NCBI RefSeq assembly: GCF_006494535.1
Contig: NZ_VHIQ01000002.1
Coordinates: forward strand, 310,001-374,000
Direction of reading: 5' to 3'
Length of the DNA stretch: 64,000 bases
DNA from: Paucihalobacter ruber
GTDB lineage: Bacteria > Bacteroidota > Bacteroidia > Flavobacteriales > Flavobacteriaceae
Part shown: in pieces, positions 33,818 through 44,062 of the stretch
Position numbering within the stretch: the stretch's first letter is position 1
Layout: the number at the start of each line of letters is the position of its first letter
Notes under the pieces: generated by a model
The model's input: the letters and a program-made list of their open reading frames with translations, nothing else
Databases searched by the model: none
What the model was told of the DNA's origin: nothing
Made by a program: the position numbers and the translations under genes

Positions 33818-34933
33818 ATGAAGAAAACACAATTACTGGTTATTGCATTATTAATTTCAATGAATGCCTGTAAAGACAATTTAAATGAACAACAAACTTC
33901 TTCAAACCCTGAAGAATTAGAAGTTGTAAGTAGCCAAGCCTCGCTTATTTTTCCCGGTGAAACAAATTTTAAGTCTTTAAGACAAGTAACTTTTGGTGGC
34001 GATAATGCCGAGGCTTATTGGAGTTTTGACGATAAGCATCTGGTGTTTCAATCTAACTACGACAAATGGGGTGTTGCATGCGACCAAATGTTTGTTATGA
34101 ATGTTGACGACACCTTTGAAAACAGCCAACCGCCAATGGTTAGCACCGGATTAGGTAGAACCACCTGTGCCTATTTTTTGCCTGATAACCAACATATTGT
34201 TTATGCCTCAACGCATTTAGGAGGAGGATCATGCCCTGAAGTACCATTGAGAGAAAACGGTAACTATGTTTGGCCAATTTACGACACCTACGACATTTTT
34301 GTGGCCGATTTACAAGGCAATATAGTTAAGCAACTCACAAATGAACCTGGTTATGATGCCGAAGCAACGGTGTCTCCTAAAGGTGATAAAATTGTGTTTA
34401 CCTCAATGCGCAGTGGCGATTTGGAGTTGTATACCATGAATATTGACGGTAGCGATGTCAAACAAATAACAAATGAGTTAGGTTACGATGGCGGTGCTTT
34501 CTTTTCGCCCGATGGTAGCAAGCTCATATTTAGATCGTCAAGACCAAAAACTGAACCCGAAGTTAAAAAATATAAAGACTTATTAGCCAAAGGTTTGGTA
34601 GAGCCCACCGATATGGAGCTGTACATTTGCAACGCCGACGGCAGCGATTTAAGGCAACTTACCTTTTTGGGCAATGCCAATTGGAGTCCGTTTTTTCACC
34701 CATCCGGGGAGAAAATCCTGTTTTCTTCAAACTTTGAAGCACCAATGGGATTTCCTTTTAATTTATACATGATTGATATTGACGGTAAAAATTTAAAACG
34801 CGTTACCTACGGTAAAACTTTTGAAGCCTTCCCGGTATTTTCAAACGATGGTAAATATTTGGTGTTTTCTTCAAATCGCAATAACGGTGGCACAAGAGAT
34901 ACCAACTTATTTATTGCCGAATGGCAAGATTAG
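33818..34933 (+). CDS. TolB-like beta-propeller (PD40) lipoprotein
   Basis: 371 residues. A lipoprotein signal ends at MNAC (Cys18). At least five PD40/TolB-type blades are seen: SFDDKHLVFQSN, SPKGDKIVFTSMRSGD, SPDGSKLIFRSSR, HPSGEKILFSSN and SNDGKYLVFSSNR, each paired with a LYxMNxDGS-like strand. It is probably a periplasmic or surface propeller for protein or glycan binding. Relatives are often paired with peptidases, and the divergent neighbour is an M28 peptidase. Its last four bases overlap the convergent TonB receptor gene. Confidence 0.88.
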   Translation: MKKTQLLVIALLISMNACKDNLNEQQTSSNPEELEVVSSQASLIFPGETNFKSLRQVTFGGDNAEAYWSFDDKHLVFQSNYDKWGVACDQMFVMNVDDTFENSQPPMVSTGLGRTTCAYFLPDNQHIVYASTHLGGGSCPEVPLRENGNYVWPIYDTYDIFVADLQGNIVKQLTNEPGYDAEATVSPKGDKIVFTSMRSGDLELYTMNIDGSDVKQITNELGYDGGAFFSPDGSKLIFRSSRPKTEPEVKKYKDLLAKGLVEPTDMELYICNADGSDLRQLTFLGNANWSPFFHPSGEKILFSSNFEAPMGFPFNLYMIDIDGKNLKRVTYGKTFEAFPVFSNDGKYLVFSSNRNNGGTRDTNLFIAEWQD

Positions 34934-37362
34934 TTAAAATCTTTAATTCTATCTCGTTCGTCTTTGCTCATGCCGCGTTCATTGGTTTGTAAGCCTGTGT
35001 TTCCAAATTTATATCTAAATCCAAGGGTGACGGTGCGGCTGTCTAAGAGCGTGTTGTCTTGATTAAACTGATTTAGATACTGCGTAGTTGTAAATTGGTT
35101 TTGATAATTAAATAAATCTTCAAAAGTTAAACTCAAAATAGCTTTCTTCTTAAATAGAGTTTTCGAAAAACTAAGGGAAGAAAAAAGTCTTTCTTCTACT
35201 AATCTCAAGCCTTGTAAATCGGTTGTGATTAAAGACACCGCAAAATTAACCGATAGACTATCGTCTTTTAAAAAGGTAAAATCATTACTCAACACTGTAT
35301 AATTGGTCCATTGATTAATATCTACAAATCCGTCACCAAAATTGGTAGATTCTCTCATATTGAATATGGAGTTAACAAAGTAAATACTCCAACGGTCTGT
35401 AACATTAAAATACGTTAAAAAATCGAACCCAAAGTCTACGGTTTCATCAAGATTAACCGGTACAAACGAAATGATATTAGTAGCGTTATCCTGTCGTGGT
35501 AATTCAACAATGTTACCATCATACCTAATATAATAGGCTTCAACTGTAAATAAGCCAAACAAGGTAGTACCAATCACAAAATGATTTTTAAAAGCTGGTA
35601 ACAGATTAGGGTTTCCGGTGACTTCATAATTCTCGTTTAAGAAAAACCTAAACGGATTGAGGTTGGTATAACTGGGTCTTTGTAAACTGCGCTTATAATT
35701 TGTGTAAATACTAAAATTGTCTGAGGCATCATATTGAATGCTGTAATTTGGAAACCACTCAAAATAGTTTTGAGTATTGGTGGTATTTCCAAAATCAGAA
35801 ATACCTTCAATATTGGTTTGTTCTACTCTCAATCCTAAATTTAAACTCCACTTTTCCCAGCTTTTGCTATAATTGGCGTAAGCTGCATAGACTTTTTCGT
35901 CATAATCAAAATCGTCTGAATTTTGGGTATTTAAAGTTTCGTCTCCCGTTGATAAGTCACGGTCAAATTGTGCCAAGCCACTATTAGTTTGAACATTTGA
36001 AAACTTAACACCTGTTTCAAAACTAGCTGTTTCGCTTAATGGCAATTCATAATCTACCTGACTGCTAATAATTTCAGTGTTTTGGTTGGCTAAGGTTCTA
36101 AATTCAGAGGCGCGATCAAAGTCATTATTAGCATCAAAAAACTCTGAAAACACATTTTGATTTCGGCTGTAATCATAATTGGTATAATGAGCATTTAGGG
36201 TTAATTGCGCATCGTTTTCAAAATTGTGTTTTAAATCTACATCGGTGCCAATGTTAAATCTGTCGTCTCGCGAAAGATTGTTGGCGGTAAAGCCACCTAA
36301 AAAATTATTGGTGTTATCTCTTATGCTCGTGTTATTGTTAATTTTATATTTAAAATAAGGCATTACGGACGCTGTGGATGTTAGGCTTAGAGTGGATTTT
36401 TCGGTTAGGTAATAATCGAAATTTAAATTGATGTTATGATTTTCAGACCAGGTAGTTCTATCTATTAACGACCGCCATTGTTCTTCTACATTGTTATTGG
36501 CATCTAAGAAATTAACAAAATCGTCGTTTCTTCTATCAATTTTATTGCCGGTATAACTGTAGTTTAAATTGAGGTTGATTTTGTCGCTTTTGAAAAAATG
36601 TCCGGTTCCAAAATTGTAGCGTGGAAAAACGCCTTGCGTGAAGTTGTTGAAAACATCACCTCTGTAACCTGTTACTAAATTTTTGGCCATGACAATGTTG
36701 AGTACAACACCACTATCGGCATCGTATCTTGCCGAAGGATTAGTAATCACTTCAATTGACTTAACACTGTTAGCCGAGGAGTTTTCAAGCAATTGCGCCA
36801 ATTCTCTGTTGGTGAGTTGCACTTTGCGGTTGTTGATGTACACCGTAGGACTACTACTTTTTATCATAATGTTGCCATCCATCACCAAAACGCCGGGCGT
36901 ACTTTTTAAAACTTGTAAAATGTTGCCTTCTACCAAAGGTGTGTTAGCAATATTGAAGGTAAGTCGGTCTGGGAGTTTTTGCACCGTTGGCCTTTTGTAA
37001 ATTAAATTAACTTCGGAAAGTGATTCGGCGTCTTCTTGGAGCGTCAACGCTTCAATAACTAAATCTTCTGTAATATCAATTTCAATCACTTCAGATTTAA
37101 ATCCAATAAAACTTATATTGAGTATGTATTTGTCTTTTGTAATGTTTTTAAATTCGAATAAGCCCTTATGATCTGTAATTGTTCCTGCAACAAACGATGC
37201 ATCGCTCTGCTTTAATAACACAACGTTGGCAAACGAAACAGGCTGATTATCAACATCAAAAACATTTCCTGAAAGTGAGTATTCTTGTGCAAAAACCCAG
37301 TTAAAGGAGAAAATTAAACTAAAATATATAAGACGAATCAGCAAATTGGTGTGCATTTTCAT
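34930..37362 (-). CDS. TonB-dependent-type outer-membrane receptor (OMP_b-brl_3)
   Basis: 810 residues. A signal peptide ends at VFAQ. A CarboxypepD_reg-like domain follows (YSLSGNVFDVDNQPVSFANV), then a plug-like region (GVLVMDGNIMIKSSSPTVYI, VKSIEVITNPSARYDADSG) and a ~550-residue barrel with the outer_membrane_beta-barrel_3 pattern (NYKRSLQRPSYTNLNPF). The C-terminus is hydrophilic after the last strand. No TonB box was recognised. It is likely an importer or export-linked receptor of unknown ligand. An ACGG-T5-CCG motif lies 36 nt upstream of its start (37398-37412). Confidence 0.9.
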   Translation of the reverse strand: MKMHTNLLIRLIYFSLIFSFNWVFAQEYSLSGNVFDVDNQPVSFANVVLLKQSDASFVAGTITDHKGLFEFKNITKDKYILNISFIGFKSEVIEIDITEDLVIEALTLQEDAESLSEVNLIYKRPTVQKLPDRLTFNIANTPLVEGNILQVLKSTPGVLVMDGNIMIKSSSPTVYINNRKVQLTNRELAQLLENSSANSVKSIEVITNPSARYDADSGVVLNIVMAKNLVTGYRGDVFNNFTQGVFPRYNFGTGHFFKSDKINLNLNYSYTGNKIDRRNDDFVNFLDANNNVEEQWRSLIDRTTWSENHNINLNFDYYLTEKSTLSLTSTASVMPYFKYKINNNTSIRDNTNNFLGGFTANNLSRDDRFNIGTDVDLKHNFENDAQLTLNAHYTNYDYSRNQNVFSEFFDANNDFDRASEFRTLANQNTEIISSQVDYELPLSETASFETGVKFSNVQTNSGLAQFDRDLSTGDETLNTQNSDDFDYDEKVYAAYANYSKSWEKWSLNLGLRVEQTNIEGISDFGNTTNTQNYFEWFPNYSIQYDASDNFSIYTNYKRSLQRPSYTNLNPFRFFLNENYEVTGNPNLLPAFKNHFVIGTTLFGLFTVEAYYIRYDGNIVELPRQDNATNIISFVPVNLDETVDFGFDFLTYFNVTDRWSIYFVNSIFNMRESTNFGDGFVDINQWTNYTVLSNDFTFLKDDSLSVNFAVSLITTDLQGLRLVEERLFSSLSFSKTLFKKKAILSLTFEDLFNYQNQFTTTQYLNQFNQDNTLLDSRTVTLGFRYKFGNTGLQTNERGMSKDERDRIKDFN

Positions 37363-37397
37363 TTCGGCTAAAGTAAAAATACTTTTTTACTTTGAGT

Positions 37398-37412
37398 TAC
37401 GGTTTTTCCGCA
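37398..37412. promoter_or_regulatory. ACGG-TTTTT-CCG inverted-repeat motif
   Basis: TACGG-TTTTT-CCGCA in the divergent gap between the TonB receptor gene and lepA. The same core occurs in the two GLPGLI cassette leaders (56498 and 58088). Candidate operator shared by receptor genes. Confidence 0.45.
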
Positions 37413-37495
37413 CATTCGATAAAATGCACAAAATAAATGAATTAAGGTTCATTTTAGTCTGATGAAATCTCTCTTAATAATTGATTGGCTTTGCG

Positions 37496-37503
37496 TATCT
37501 TTG
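37496..37503 (+). promoter_or_regulatory. putative -7 box of lepA
   Basis: TATCTTTG, 49 nt before the chosen lepA ATG, matching TAnnTTTG. It also argues against the in-frame upstream start at 37481. Confidence 0.45.
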
Positions 37504-37552
37504 CATTCAAAAAATTGCCAAGAAATATTGGTGTTGCCATCTTAAAAAACAC

Positions 37553-39349
37553 ATGAAGCATATAAGAAACTTTTGCATAATTGCACATATAGACCACGGG
37601 AAGAGTACTTTGGCCGACAGACTTTTAGACGCAACCGGCTCAGTTACCGACAGAGAAAAACAAGAGCAGCTACTTGATAATATGGATTTGGAGCGCGAAC
37701 GCGGTATCACCATCAAATCGCACGCCATCCAAATGGACTACGAATACAAAGGCGAACAATATGTACTTAACCTGATAGATACTCCGGGTCACGTAGATTT
37801 TAGTTATGAAGTTTCGAGGTCTATTGCCGCATGCGAAGGTGCGCTGTTAATTGTTGATGCCGCACAAAGCATTCAGGCACAAACCATTTCTAACTTGTAT
37901 TTGGCTTTAGAGAATGATTTAGAAATCATCCCTGTGCTCAATAAAGTAGATTTACCCAGTGCCAATCCGGAAGAAGTTACAGACGATATAGTTGATTTAT
38001 TAGGTTGCAAACCGGAAGATGTGATTCCGGCCAGTGCAAAAACCGGACTGGGAATTGATGAGATTTTAGCGGCTATTATTGAACGTATTCCGCCACCAAC
38101 AGGAAATGTTGACGAACCTTTACAAGCATTGATTTTTGATTCGGTTTACAATCCGTTTCGCGGTGTTGAAACCTATTTTAGAGTATTAAATGGCAGTATT
38201 AAAAAAAATCAGTTGATTAAATTTATTGCCACAGGTAACACTTATAATGCTGATGAAGTTGGTACTTTACGTCTTAAGCAATTTCCAAGAACCGAGATAA
38301 AAGCAGGTGATGTTGGCTATCTCATAACCGGAATAAAAGAAGCCAAGGAAGTAAAAGTTGGTGACACTATTACAGACGCTAAAAATCCTACACAAAATGC
38401 CATTGCCGGTTTTGAAGATGTAAAACCAATGGTGTTTGCAGGAATTTATCCTGTAGATACAGAAGATTACGAAGAGCTTAGAAGCTCTATGGAAAAACTT
38501 CAGCTCAACGATGCCTCGTTGGTATTTGTCCCCGAAAGCTCAGCTGCTTTGGGGTTTGGTTTTAGATGCGGCTTTTTGGGAATGCTTCATATGGAAATCA
38601 TTCAGGAGCGATTAGAACGCGAGTTCGATATGACGGTGATCACCACGGTACCGAACGTGTCTTATCACGCTTACACGACTAAAAATCCTGATCAAGCCAT
38701 TATTGTTAACAATCCAACAGATTTACCCGAGCCTTCATCCTTAAACCGTGTTGAAGAGCCCTACATAAAAGCGTCTATCATTACCAAAGCCGATTTTGTT
38801 GGTAATGTCATGAGTTTGTGCATCGATAAAAGAGGTCAAATCACCAATCAAACCTATTTAACGCCCGAACGCGTAGAACTTAACTTCGATATGCCGCTGG
38901 CCGAAATAGTTTTTGATTTTTACGACCGTTTAAAAACAGTGTCAAAAGGTTATGCCTCGTTTGACTACTCACCTATTGGTATGCGTGCCTCAAAACTGGT
39001 GCGTGTTGATATTTTGTTGAATGCTCAAACAGTTGATGCGCTTTCGGCTTTAATTCATGCAGATAATGCCTATCACATTGGTAAAAAAATGTGTGAAAAG
39101 TTAAAAGAATTAATTCCAAGGCAACAATTTGATATCCCTATTCAAGCCGCTATTGGTGCTAAAATAATTTCTAGAGAAACTATAAAAGCACTTAGAAAAG
39201 ATGTAACAGCCAAGTGTTATGGCGGTGATATTTCGCGTAAGCGTAAACTTTTAGAAAAGCAGAAAAAAGGTAAAAAACGCATGCGTCAGGTTGGAAATGT
39301 AGAAATTCCACAACAAGCATTTATGGCGGTTTTAAAGTTGAATGATTAG
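37553..39349 (+). CDS. lepA: elongation factor 4 (LepA GTPase)
   Basis: A 598-residue translational GTPase. The start at 37553 gives the conserved opening [21 protein letters not shown]; an in-frame TTG at 37481 would add 24 unrelated residues. G motifs seen: [17 protein letters not shown] and NKVDLPSA. The C-terminal LepA-specific domain contains [20 protein letters not shown] and ends [11 protein letters not shown]4 binds stalled ribosomes and promotes back-translocation or initiation quality control. Full length. Confidence 0.97.
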   Translation: MKHIRNFCIIAHIDHGKSTLADRLLDATGSVTDREKQEQLLDNMDLERERGITIKSHAIQMDYEYKGEQYVLNLIDTPGHVDFSYEVSRSIAACEGALLIVDAAQSIQAQTISNLYLALENDLEIIPVLNKVDLPSANPEEVTDDIVDLLGCKPEDVIPASAKTGLGIDEILAAIIERIPPPTGNVDEPLQALIFDSVYNPFRGVETYFRVLNGSIKKNQLIKFIATGNTYNADEVGTLRLKQFPRTEIKAGDVGYLITGIKEAKEVKVGDTITDAKNPTQNAIAGFEDVKPMVFAGIYPVDTEDYEELRSSMEKLQLNDASLVFVPESSAALGFGFRCGFLGMLHMEIIQERLEREFDMTVITTVPNVSYHAYTTKNPDQAIIVNNPTDLPEPSSLNRVEEPYIKASIITKADFVGNVMSLCIDKRGQITNQTYLTPERVELNFDMPLAEIVFDFYDRLKTVSKGYASFDYSPIGMRASKLVRVDILLNAQTVDALSALIHADNAYHIGKKMCEKLKELIPRQQFDIPIQAAIGAKIISRETIKALRKDVTAKCYGGDISRKRKLLEKQKKGKKRMRQVGNVEIPQQAFMAVLKLND

Positions 39350-39685
39350 CCCAATGCCTTTGCAAAAGGGAATCTCAGATTGGAAATTAAAAGGTATTTC
39401 AAAAGATTTTGCTTTTCTGCCAGAGGGAATAATTTTTTTTAGGAAACAACCCTTTCAGTGTGAATCGGGATAAAACTATAAATGGGTAAATCACTTAAAA
39501 TTAAATAAACAAAAAAGACATTCCATATAATTAAGTCATAACATTATAGTTTTACAGCAACATTCCTAATCGATTCGCTGCGCGTTCTTTTGAGAAGTAA
39601 AAAATGTTAAAAGCATTTTAATAATTACACGGTTTTCTCTTAAAGTTAAGCGAGTTTTAGTATTTTGGAAGCCTGAATTATCAAT
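39350..39685. other. intergenic, nothing recognised
   Basis: AT-rich spacer with no intact frame or hairpin of note. Confidence 0.4.
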
Positions 39686-40543
39686 ATGAAGTTATACCCT
39701 ATAGAAGCCGGAAATTTTAAATTAGATGGCGGCGCCATGTTTGGTGTTGTTCCTAAAATGCTTTGGCAAAAAACCAATCCGGCCGATAGTAACAACATGA
39801 TTGATATTGCCGCCAGATGCTTGTTAATTGAAGACGGCAACAAACTAATTTTAGTTGACACCGGTATGGGTAATAAGCAATCTGATAAATTCTTTGGTTA
39901 TTACTATCAATGGGGCGACGATTCTATTGATAAATCCTTGGCTAAATACGGCTTTAACCGCGATGATATTACCGATGTATTTATGACACATCTTCATTTT
40001 GACCACTGCGGTGGAAGCGTTCAATGGAACAAAGATAAAACCATATTAGAACCCGCATTTAAAAACGCACATTTCTGGAGTAATCAAGACCATTGGAACT
40101 GGGCCACCAAACCTAACCGACGCGAGGTGGCGTCGTTTTTAAAGGAAAACATTTTACCGATGGAGGAAAGTGGTCAATTAAAATTTACCTCACTACCCGA
40201 TAGCCATTTTCTTGAAAATTCAGAATTAGGATTCGATATTTTCTTTGCCAACGGTCATACCGATAAACAAATGATTCCTATCATTAAATACAAAGGCAAC
40301 ACCGTTTGTTTTATGGCCGATTTATTGCCAACAGCAGGTCACATTCCATTGCCCTTTGTTATGGGCTATGATACAAGGCCGTTGCTAACTTTAAACGAAA
40401 AAGAACTGTTTTTAAACATTGCGGCTGATAACAACTACTATCTGTTTTTAGAGCATGACGCTCACAACCAAATTATTACCGTTAAACACACAGAAAAAGG
40501 TGTAAGACTCAACCAAGTATTTAATTGCGAAGATATTTTATAA
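39686..40543 (+). CDS. MBL-fold metallo-hydrolase
   Basis: 285 residues, no signal peptide. The zinc-binding motif is MTHLHFDHCGGSV (HxHxDH). Other metal ligands are in FFANGHTDKQMIP, CFMADLLPTAGHIPLP and FLEHDAHNQIITV. The pattern fits the lactonase/YtnP-like or general hydrolase branch of the beta-lactamase superfamily. Reaction not determined. It is followed 26 nt later by an S8 peptidase gene. Confidence 0.9.
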   Translation: MKLYPIEAGNFKLDGGAMFGVVPKMLWQKTNPADSNNMIDIAARCLLIEDGNKLILVDTGMGNKQSDKFFGYYYQWGDDSIDKSLAKYGFNRDDITDVFMTHLHFDHCGGSVQWNKDKTILEPAFKNAHFWSNQDHWNWATKPNRREVASFLKENILPMEESGQLKFTSLPDSHFLENSELGFDIFFANGHTDKQMIPIIKYKGNTVCFMADLLPTAGHIPLPFVMGYDTRPLLTLNEKELFLNIAADNNYYLFLEHDAHNQIITVKHTEKGVRLNQVFNCEDIL

Positions 40544-40569
40544 CATTATCAAAATTTGAATAACAACTC

Positions 40570-42177
40570 ATGACAAAACTGAATCAATTTTTATTAAGCC
40601 TGGTCGTTACAGGATTACTATTTGGCTGCGGTGCCGGAAACATTATTTCAACGCCACTTGAAAACATAGATACTTCACCACTTAAAGTATCAGAACTTAC
40701 TGAAGCCGAAAAAAATAACTGGCAACATAAAGACCTTGTAAAAGACACCATTCCAGGAATGAGTGTTAACACGGTTTATGAAGAACTGATAAAAAACAAA
40801 AAGGGAACGAAAGTGATTGTTGCTGTAATTGATTCAGGGATTGATATTGACCACGAGGACCTTAGCGGATTAATTTGGACAAACAAAAAAGAAATACCCA
40901 ATAATGGTATTGACGATGATGGAAACGGTTATGTAGATGATATTCACGGCTGGAATTTTCTGGGTGATGCCTACAACGAACAATTAGAATTTGTTAGAAT
41001 TTTAGCAGGTAATGACACTTCAAATCCACGCTTCGCCGATGCTCAAAAAGAATATGAAGAAGAGCGTCAAAAATACATGGGTTACAAAGCTCAATACGAT
41101 CAAATTGCAACTCAGGTCAACAGCGCTCACGAAACTTTAACAGCCCATTTCAAAAAAGAAGATTATACAAAAGAAGATGTAAACGCGGTTAAAACAGAAG
41201 ACCAAAATTTAATGCAAGCTGTTGGTTTAGCTAAATATGTTTATAGTCTTGAAATGGAATCAATGACGGCATTTATTAAAGAACTAAACGACGGTCTTAC
41301 TCAAATTAACGACCGCTTAAATTACAACCTCAACAAAGATTTCAGAGGCCGAACTACCGGAGACGATATAAACAACATCAACGATACCGGCTACGGTAAC
41401 GGCAATGTAAAACCATCGGTTAAAGACGAAAGTCACGGCACACACGTTGCTGGAATTATTGCGGCCAACCGAAACAATGGTTTAGGTATACAAGGTGTTA
41501 CCAACAATTTAGAAATCATGGCCATTCGTGCAGTTCCTAACGGCGACGAATACGATAAAGACATTGCTCTGGCTATTAGATATGCCGTTGATAACGGTGC
41601 AAAAGTAATTAATGCCAGCTTTGGTAAGTCGTACTCTCCTCATAGCCAATGGGTAATGGACGCGCTAAAATACGCTGGTGATAATGATGTGGTTTTTGTG
41701 CATGCGGCAGGCAACGATGGAAAAGATTTAGACAGCAACTACAACTACCCTAACGATGCCATTAATAATGGCCCCGAAATAACCAATACCGTTATTACTG
41801 TTGGGTCATTAACCTCTAAATACGGATCAAATATGGTGTCTGACTTTTCAAACTACGGAAAAATAAACGTTGATATTTTTGCGCCGGGAAGCGCTGTTTA
41901 CTCAACAATGCCCGAAAATGAATACAAACATCAAGGCGGTACTTCAATGGCTGCACCAGGTGTTGCAGGTATTGCTGCACTTGTTCGTTCTTATTATCCG
42001 AACTTAACTGCCGCCCAGGTTAAAGACGTCATTTTACAATCTGGACTTAAATTAAACCTTAAGGTTATTGTGGGTGGCGATGCCAACGATGTTCGTGCGT
42101 TTGAAGAGTTATCAAAAACCGGTCGAATTGCCAATGCCTACAACGCACTTATTTTAGCAGCTCAAATGGCTAAGTAA
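40570..42177 (+). CDS. S8 subtilisin-like serine peptidase, lipoprotein
   Basis: 535 residues. A lipoprotein signal ends LLFGC (Cys20). The catalytic triad is Asp ~88 in AVIDSGIDIDHEDL, His ~287 in ESHGTHVAGIIAA and Ser ~459 in GGTSMAAPGVAG. A helical, charged insert of roughly 150 residues separates Asp and His, larger than in standard subtilisins but known in Bacteroidota homologues. It is anchored outside the cytoplasm and probably degrades or processes exported proteins. The M1 peptidase gene follows 17 nt later, so a two-peptidase operon is likely. Confidence 0.92.
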   Translation: MTKLNQFLLSLVVTGLLFGCGAGNIISTPLENIDTSPLKVSELTEAEKNNWQHKDLVKDTIPGMSVNTVYEELIKNKKGTKVIVAVIDSGIDIDHEDLSGLIWTNKKEIPNNGIDDDGNGYVDDIHGWNFLGDAYNEQLEFVRILAGNDTSNPRFADAQKEYEEERQKYMGYKAQYDQIATQVNSAHETLTAHFKKEDYTKEDVNAVKTEDQNLMQAVGLAKYVYSLEMESMTAFIKELNDGLTQINDRLNYNLNKDFRGRTTGDDINNINDTGYGNGNVKPSVKDESHGTHVAGIIAANRNNGLGIQGVTNNLEIMAIRAVPNGDEYDKDIALAIRYAVDNGAKVINASFGKSYSPHSQWVMDALKYAGDNDVVFVHAAGNDGKDLDSNYNYPNDAINNGPEITNTVITVGSLTSKYGSNMVSDFSNYGKINVDIFAPGSAVYSTMPENEYKHQGGTSMAAPGVAGIAALVRSYYPNLTAAQVKDVILQSGLKLNLKVIVGGDANDVRAFEELSKTGRIANAYNALILAAQMAK

Positions 42178-42194
42178 AACAAAACTTGATAATC

Positions 42195-44045
42195 ATGACT
42201 TTTAGAATCTCCGTTTTATTTCTCTTTTTAACTATCTTTTCTTGTGGTAGTTCTGTAACTACAGCTACAAGTAACAAAGAATTGCATCATTATTTAAAAA
42301 ACATAAATAAGGACTGTTATTGGCAGCAACATGCAGATTATAAAATGGAGATTGATGTAGATGTAAAGTCTTATCAATACACTGGAAAACAAGAGTTAGT
42401 TTACACCAACAATTCTCCCGATACCTTAAGGCGTGTTTTTTACCATTTATTTTTTAATGCTTTTCAACCGGGAAGCGAGATGGATGTGCGCTCAAGAACT
42501 ATTGCCGATCCTGATAGCCGCGTTGGTGATAGAATTTCAAAATTAAAACCTAGTGAAATTGGTTATCTCAATGTTATAAAACTTGAACAAGATGGTAATT
42601 CTATTGTTCATAAAACTGTTGGTACCATATTAGAAGTTGACTTGGCCAAACCGATAGCGCCAGGAGAAAGTACCACCTTTCATATGGATTTTAAAGGTCA
42701 AGTTCCTGTTCAAATTAGACGCTCCGGCCGAAATAATGCCGAAGGTGTAGCACTTTCCATGACGCAGTGGTATCCTAAATTAGCCGAATACGATTTTGAA
42801 GGGTGGCATGCCGATCCTTACATTGCCAGAGAGTTTCATGGTGTTTGGGGAAATTTTGACGTTAAAATCACCATAGATAAAAACTACGTTCTTGGCGGTA
42901 CCGGTTATTTACAAAATCCCAACGAGATTGGACACGGTTACGAAACTACCAATGTTAAAAAACCATCAGGAAATAAATTGACTTGGCATTTTATAGCACC
43001 CGATGTTCACGATTTTACTTGGGCAGCAGATCCAGATTTTAAACATGATCTATTGCAGGTACCCAATGGTCCTGTTTTGCATTTCTTTTACAAGAAAACC
43101 ATGGAAGACCAATATTTAGAGAATTGGAAAAATCTTCAACCAAAAACATTGGCACTCATGGAGTATTTCAGTAAACATATTGGTGAATACCCTTACAAAC
43201 AATATTCTGTTATTCAAGGTGGTGACGGCGGTATGGAGTACGCCATGTGTACGCTTATCACTGGAGAAGGAAGTTTTGGAGGATTAGTTAGTGTTACTGC
43301 ACATGAATTGGCACATACCTGGTTTCAGTTTTTGCTTGCTACTAATGAATCTAAACACGAATGGATGGACGAAGGTTTTACTTCTTACATCAGCTCAATG
43401 GCTATGAATGAAGTAATGAATCAAAACCGTGAAAATCCAATTGCAGGATCTTATAACGGATATATAAGATTGGCAACCTCTGGAGTAGAACAGCCTTTAA
43501 CAACACATGCAGACAGATATCAATACAATGGGGCTTATGGTACATCTGCCTATAGTAAAGGTGCCGTTTTTATGGCACAGTTGGGTTATATTATGGGCGA
43601 AGAAGCTCTGAAAAAAACCATTAAAAAATATTTCAAAGACTTTGCATTTAAACATCCAACACCCAACGATTTTATTAGAACTGCCGAAAAAGTTTCGGGG
43701 ATGCATTTGGGCTGGTATTTAATAGATTTTGGTCAAACTACCAACACTATAGATTATGCCGTAAACAATATTGACGGTAACAAAGTTACGCTTGAACGCA
43801 TTGGTTTGATGCCAATGCCGCTAGATGTTATGGTTACTTACGATGATAACAGCTCTGAAGCGTTTCACATTCCGCTTAGAATGGCAAGAGGACACAAACC
43901 AACGATCGCAACTGTTATTGAAAATTGGGCATGGGCCTATCCAACTTACACTTTTGAAACCACCAAAAAAGTGAAAAGCGTAGAAATTGATCCAAAAAAT
44001 CACATGGCTGATGTGGATAAAAATAATAACAAAAAGAGTCTTTAA
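42195..44045 (+). CDS. M1 family zinc metallopeptidase, lipoprotein
   Basis: 616 residues from ATG 42195; a TTG nine bases upstream is not preferred. A lipoprotein signal ends IFSC. The exopeptidase motif is GGMEYAMCTL and the zinc site is HELAHTW with the second Glu in DEGFTSY, the HExxH-x18-E pattern of gluzincins. An extended N-terminal beta domain is present. It is an aminopeptidase outside the cytoplasm, transcribed with the S8 peptidase upstream. Confidence 0.92.
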   Translation: MTFRISVLFLFLTIFSCGSSVTTATSNKELHHYLKNINKDCYWQQHADYKMEIDVDVKSYQYTGKQELVYTNNSPDTLRRVFYHLFFNAFQPGSEMDVRSRTIADPDSRVGDRISKLKPSEIGYLNVIKLEQDGNSIVHKTVGTILEVDLAKPIAPGESTTFHMDFKGQVPVQIRRSGRNNAEGVALSMTQWYPKLAEYDFEGWHADPYIAREFHGVWGNFDVKITIDKNYVLGGTGYLQNPNEIGHGYETTNVKKPSGNKLTWHFIAPDVHDFTWAADPDFKHDLLQVPNGPVLHFFYKKTMEDQYLENWKNLQPKTLALMEYFSKHIGEYPYKQYSVIQGGDGGMEYAMCTLITGEGSFGGLVSVTAHELAHTWFQFLLATNESKHEWMDEGFTSYISSMAMNEVMNQNRENPIAGSYNGYIRLATSGVEQPLTTHADRYQYNGAYGTSAYSKGAVFMAQLGYIMGEEALKKTIKKYFKDFAFKHPTPNDFIRTAEKVSGMHLGWYLIDFGQTTNTIDYAVNNIDGNKVTLERIGLMPMPLDVMVTYDDNSSEAFHIPLRMARGHKPTIATVIENWAWAYPTYTFETTKKVKSVEIDPKNHMADVDKNNNKKSL

Positions 44046-44062
44046 ATTATTAGATGATTAAA

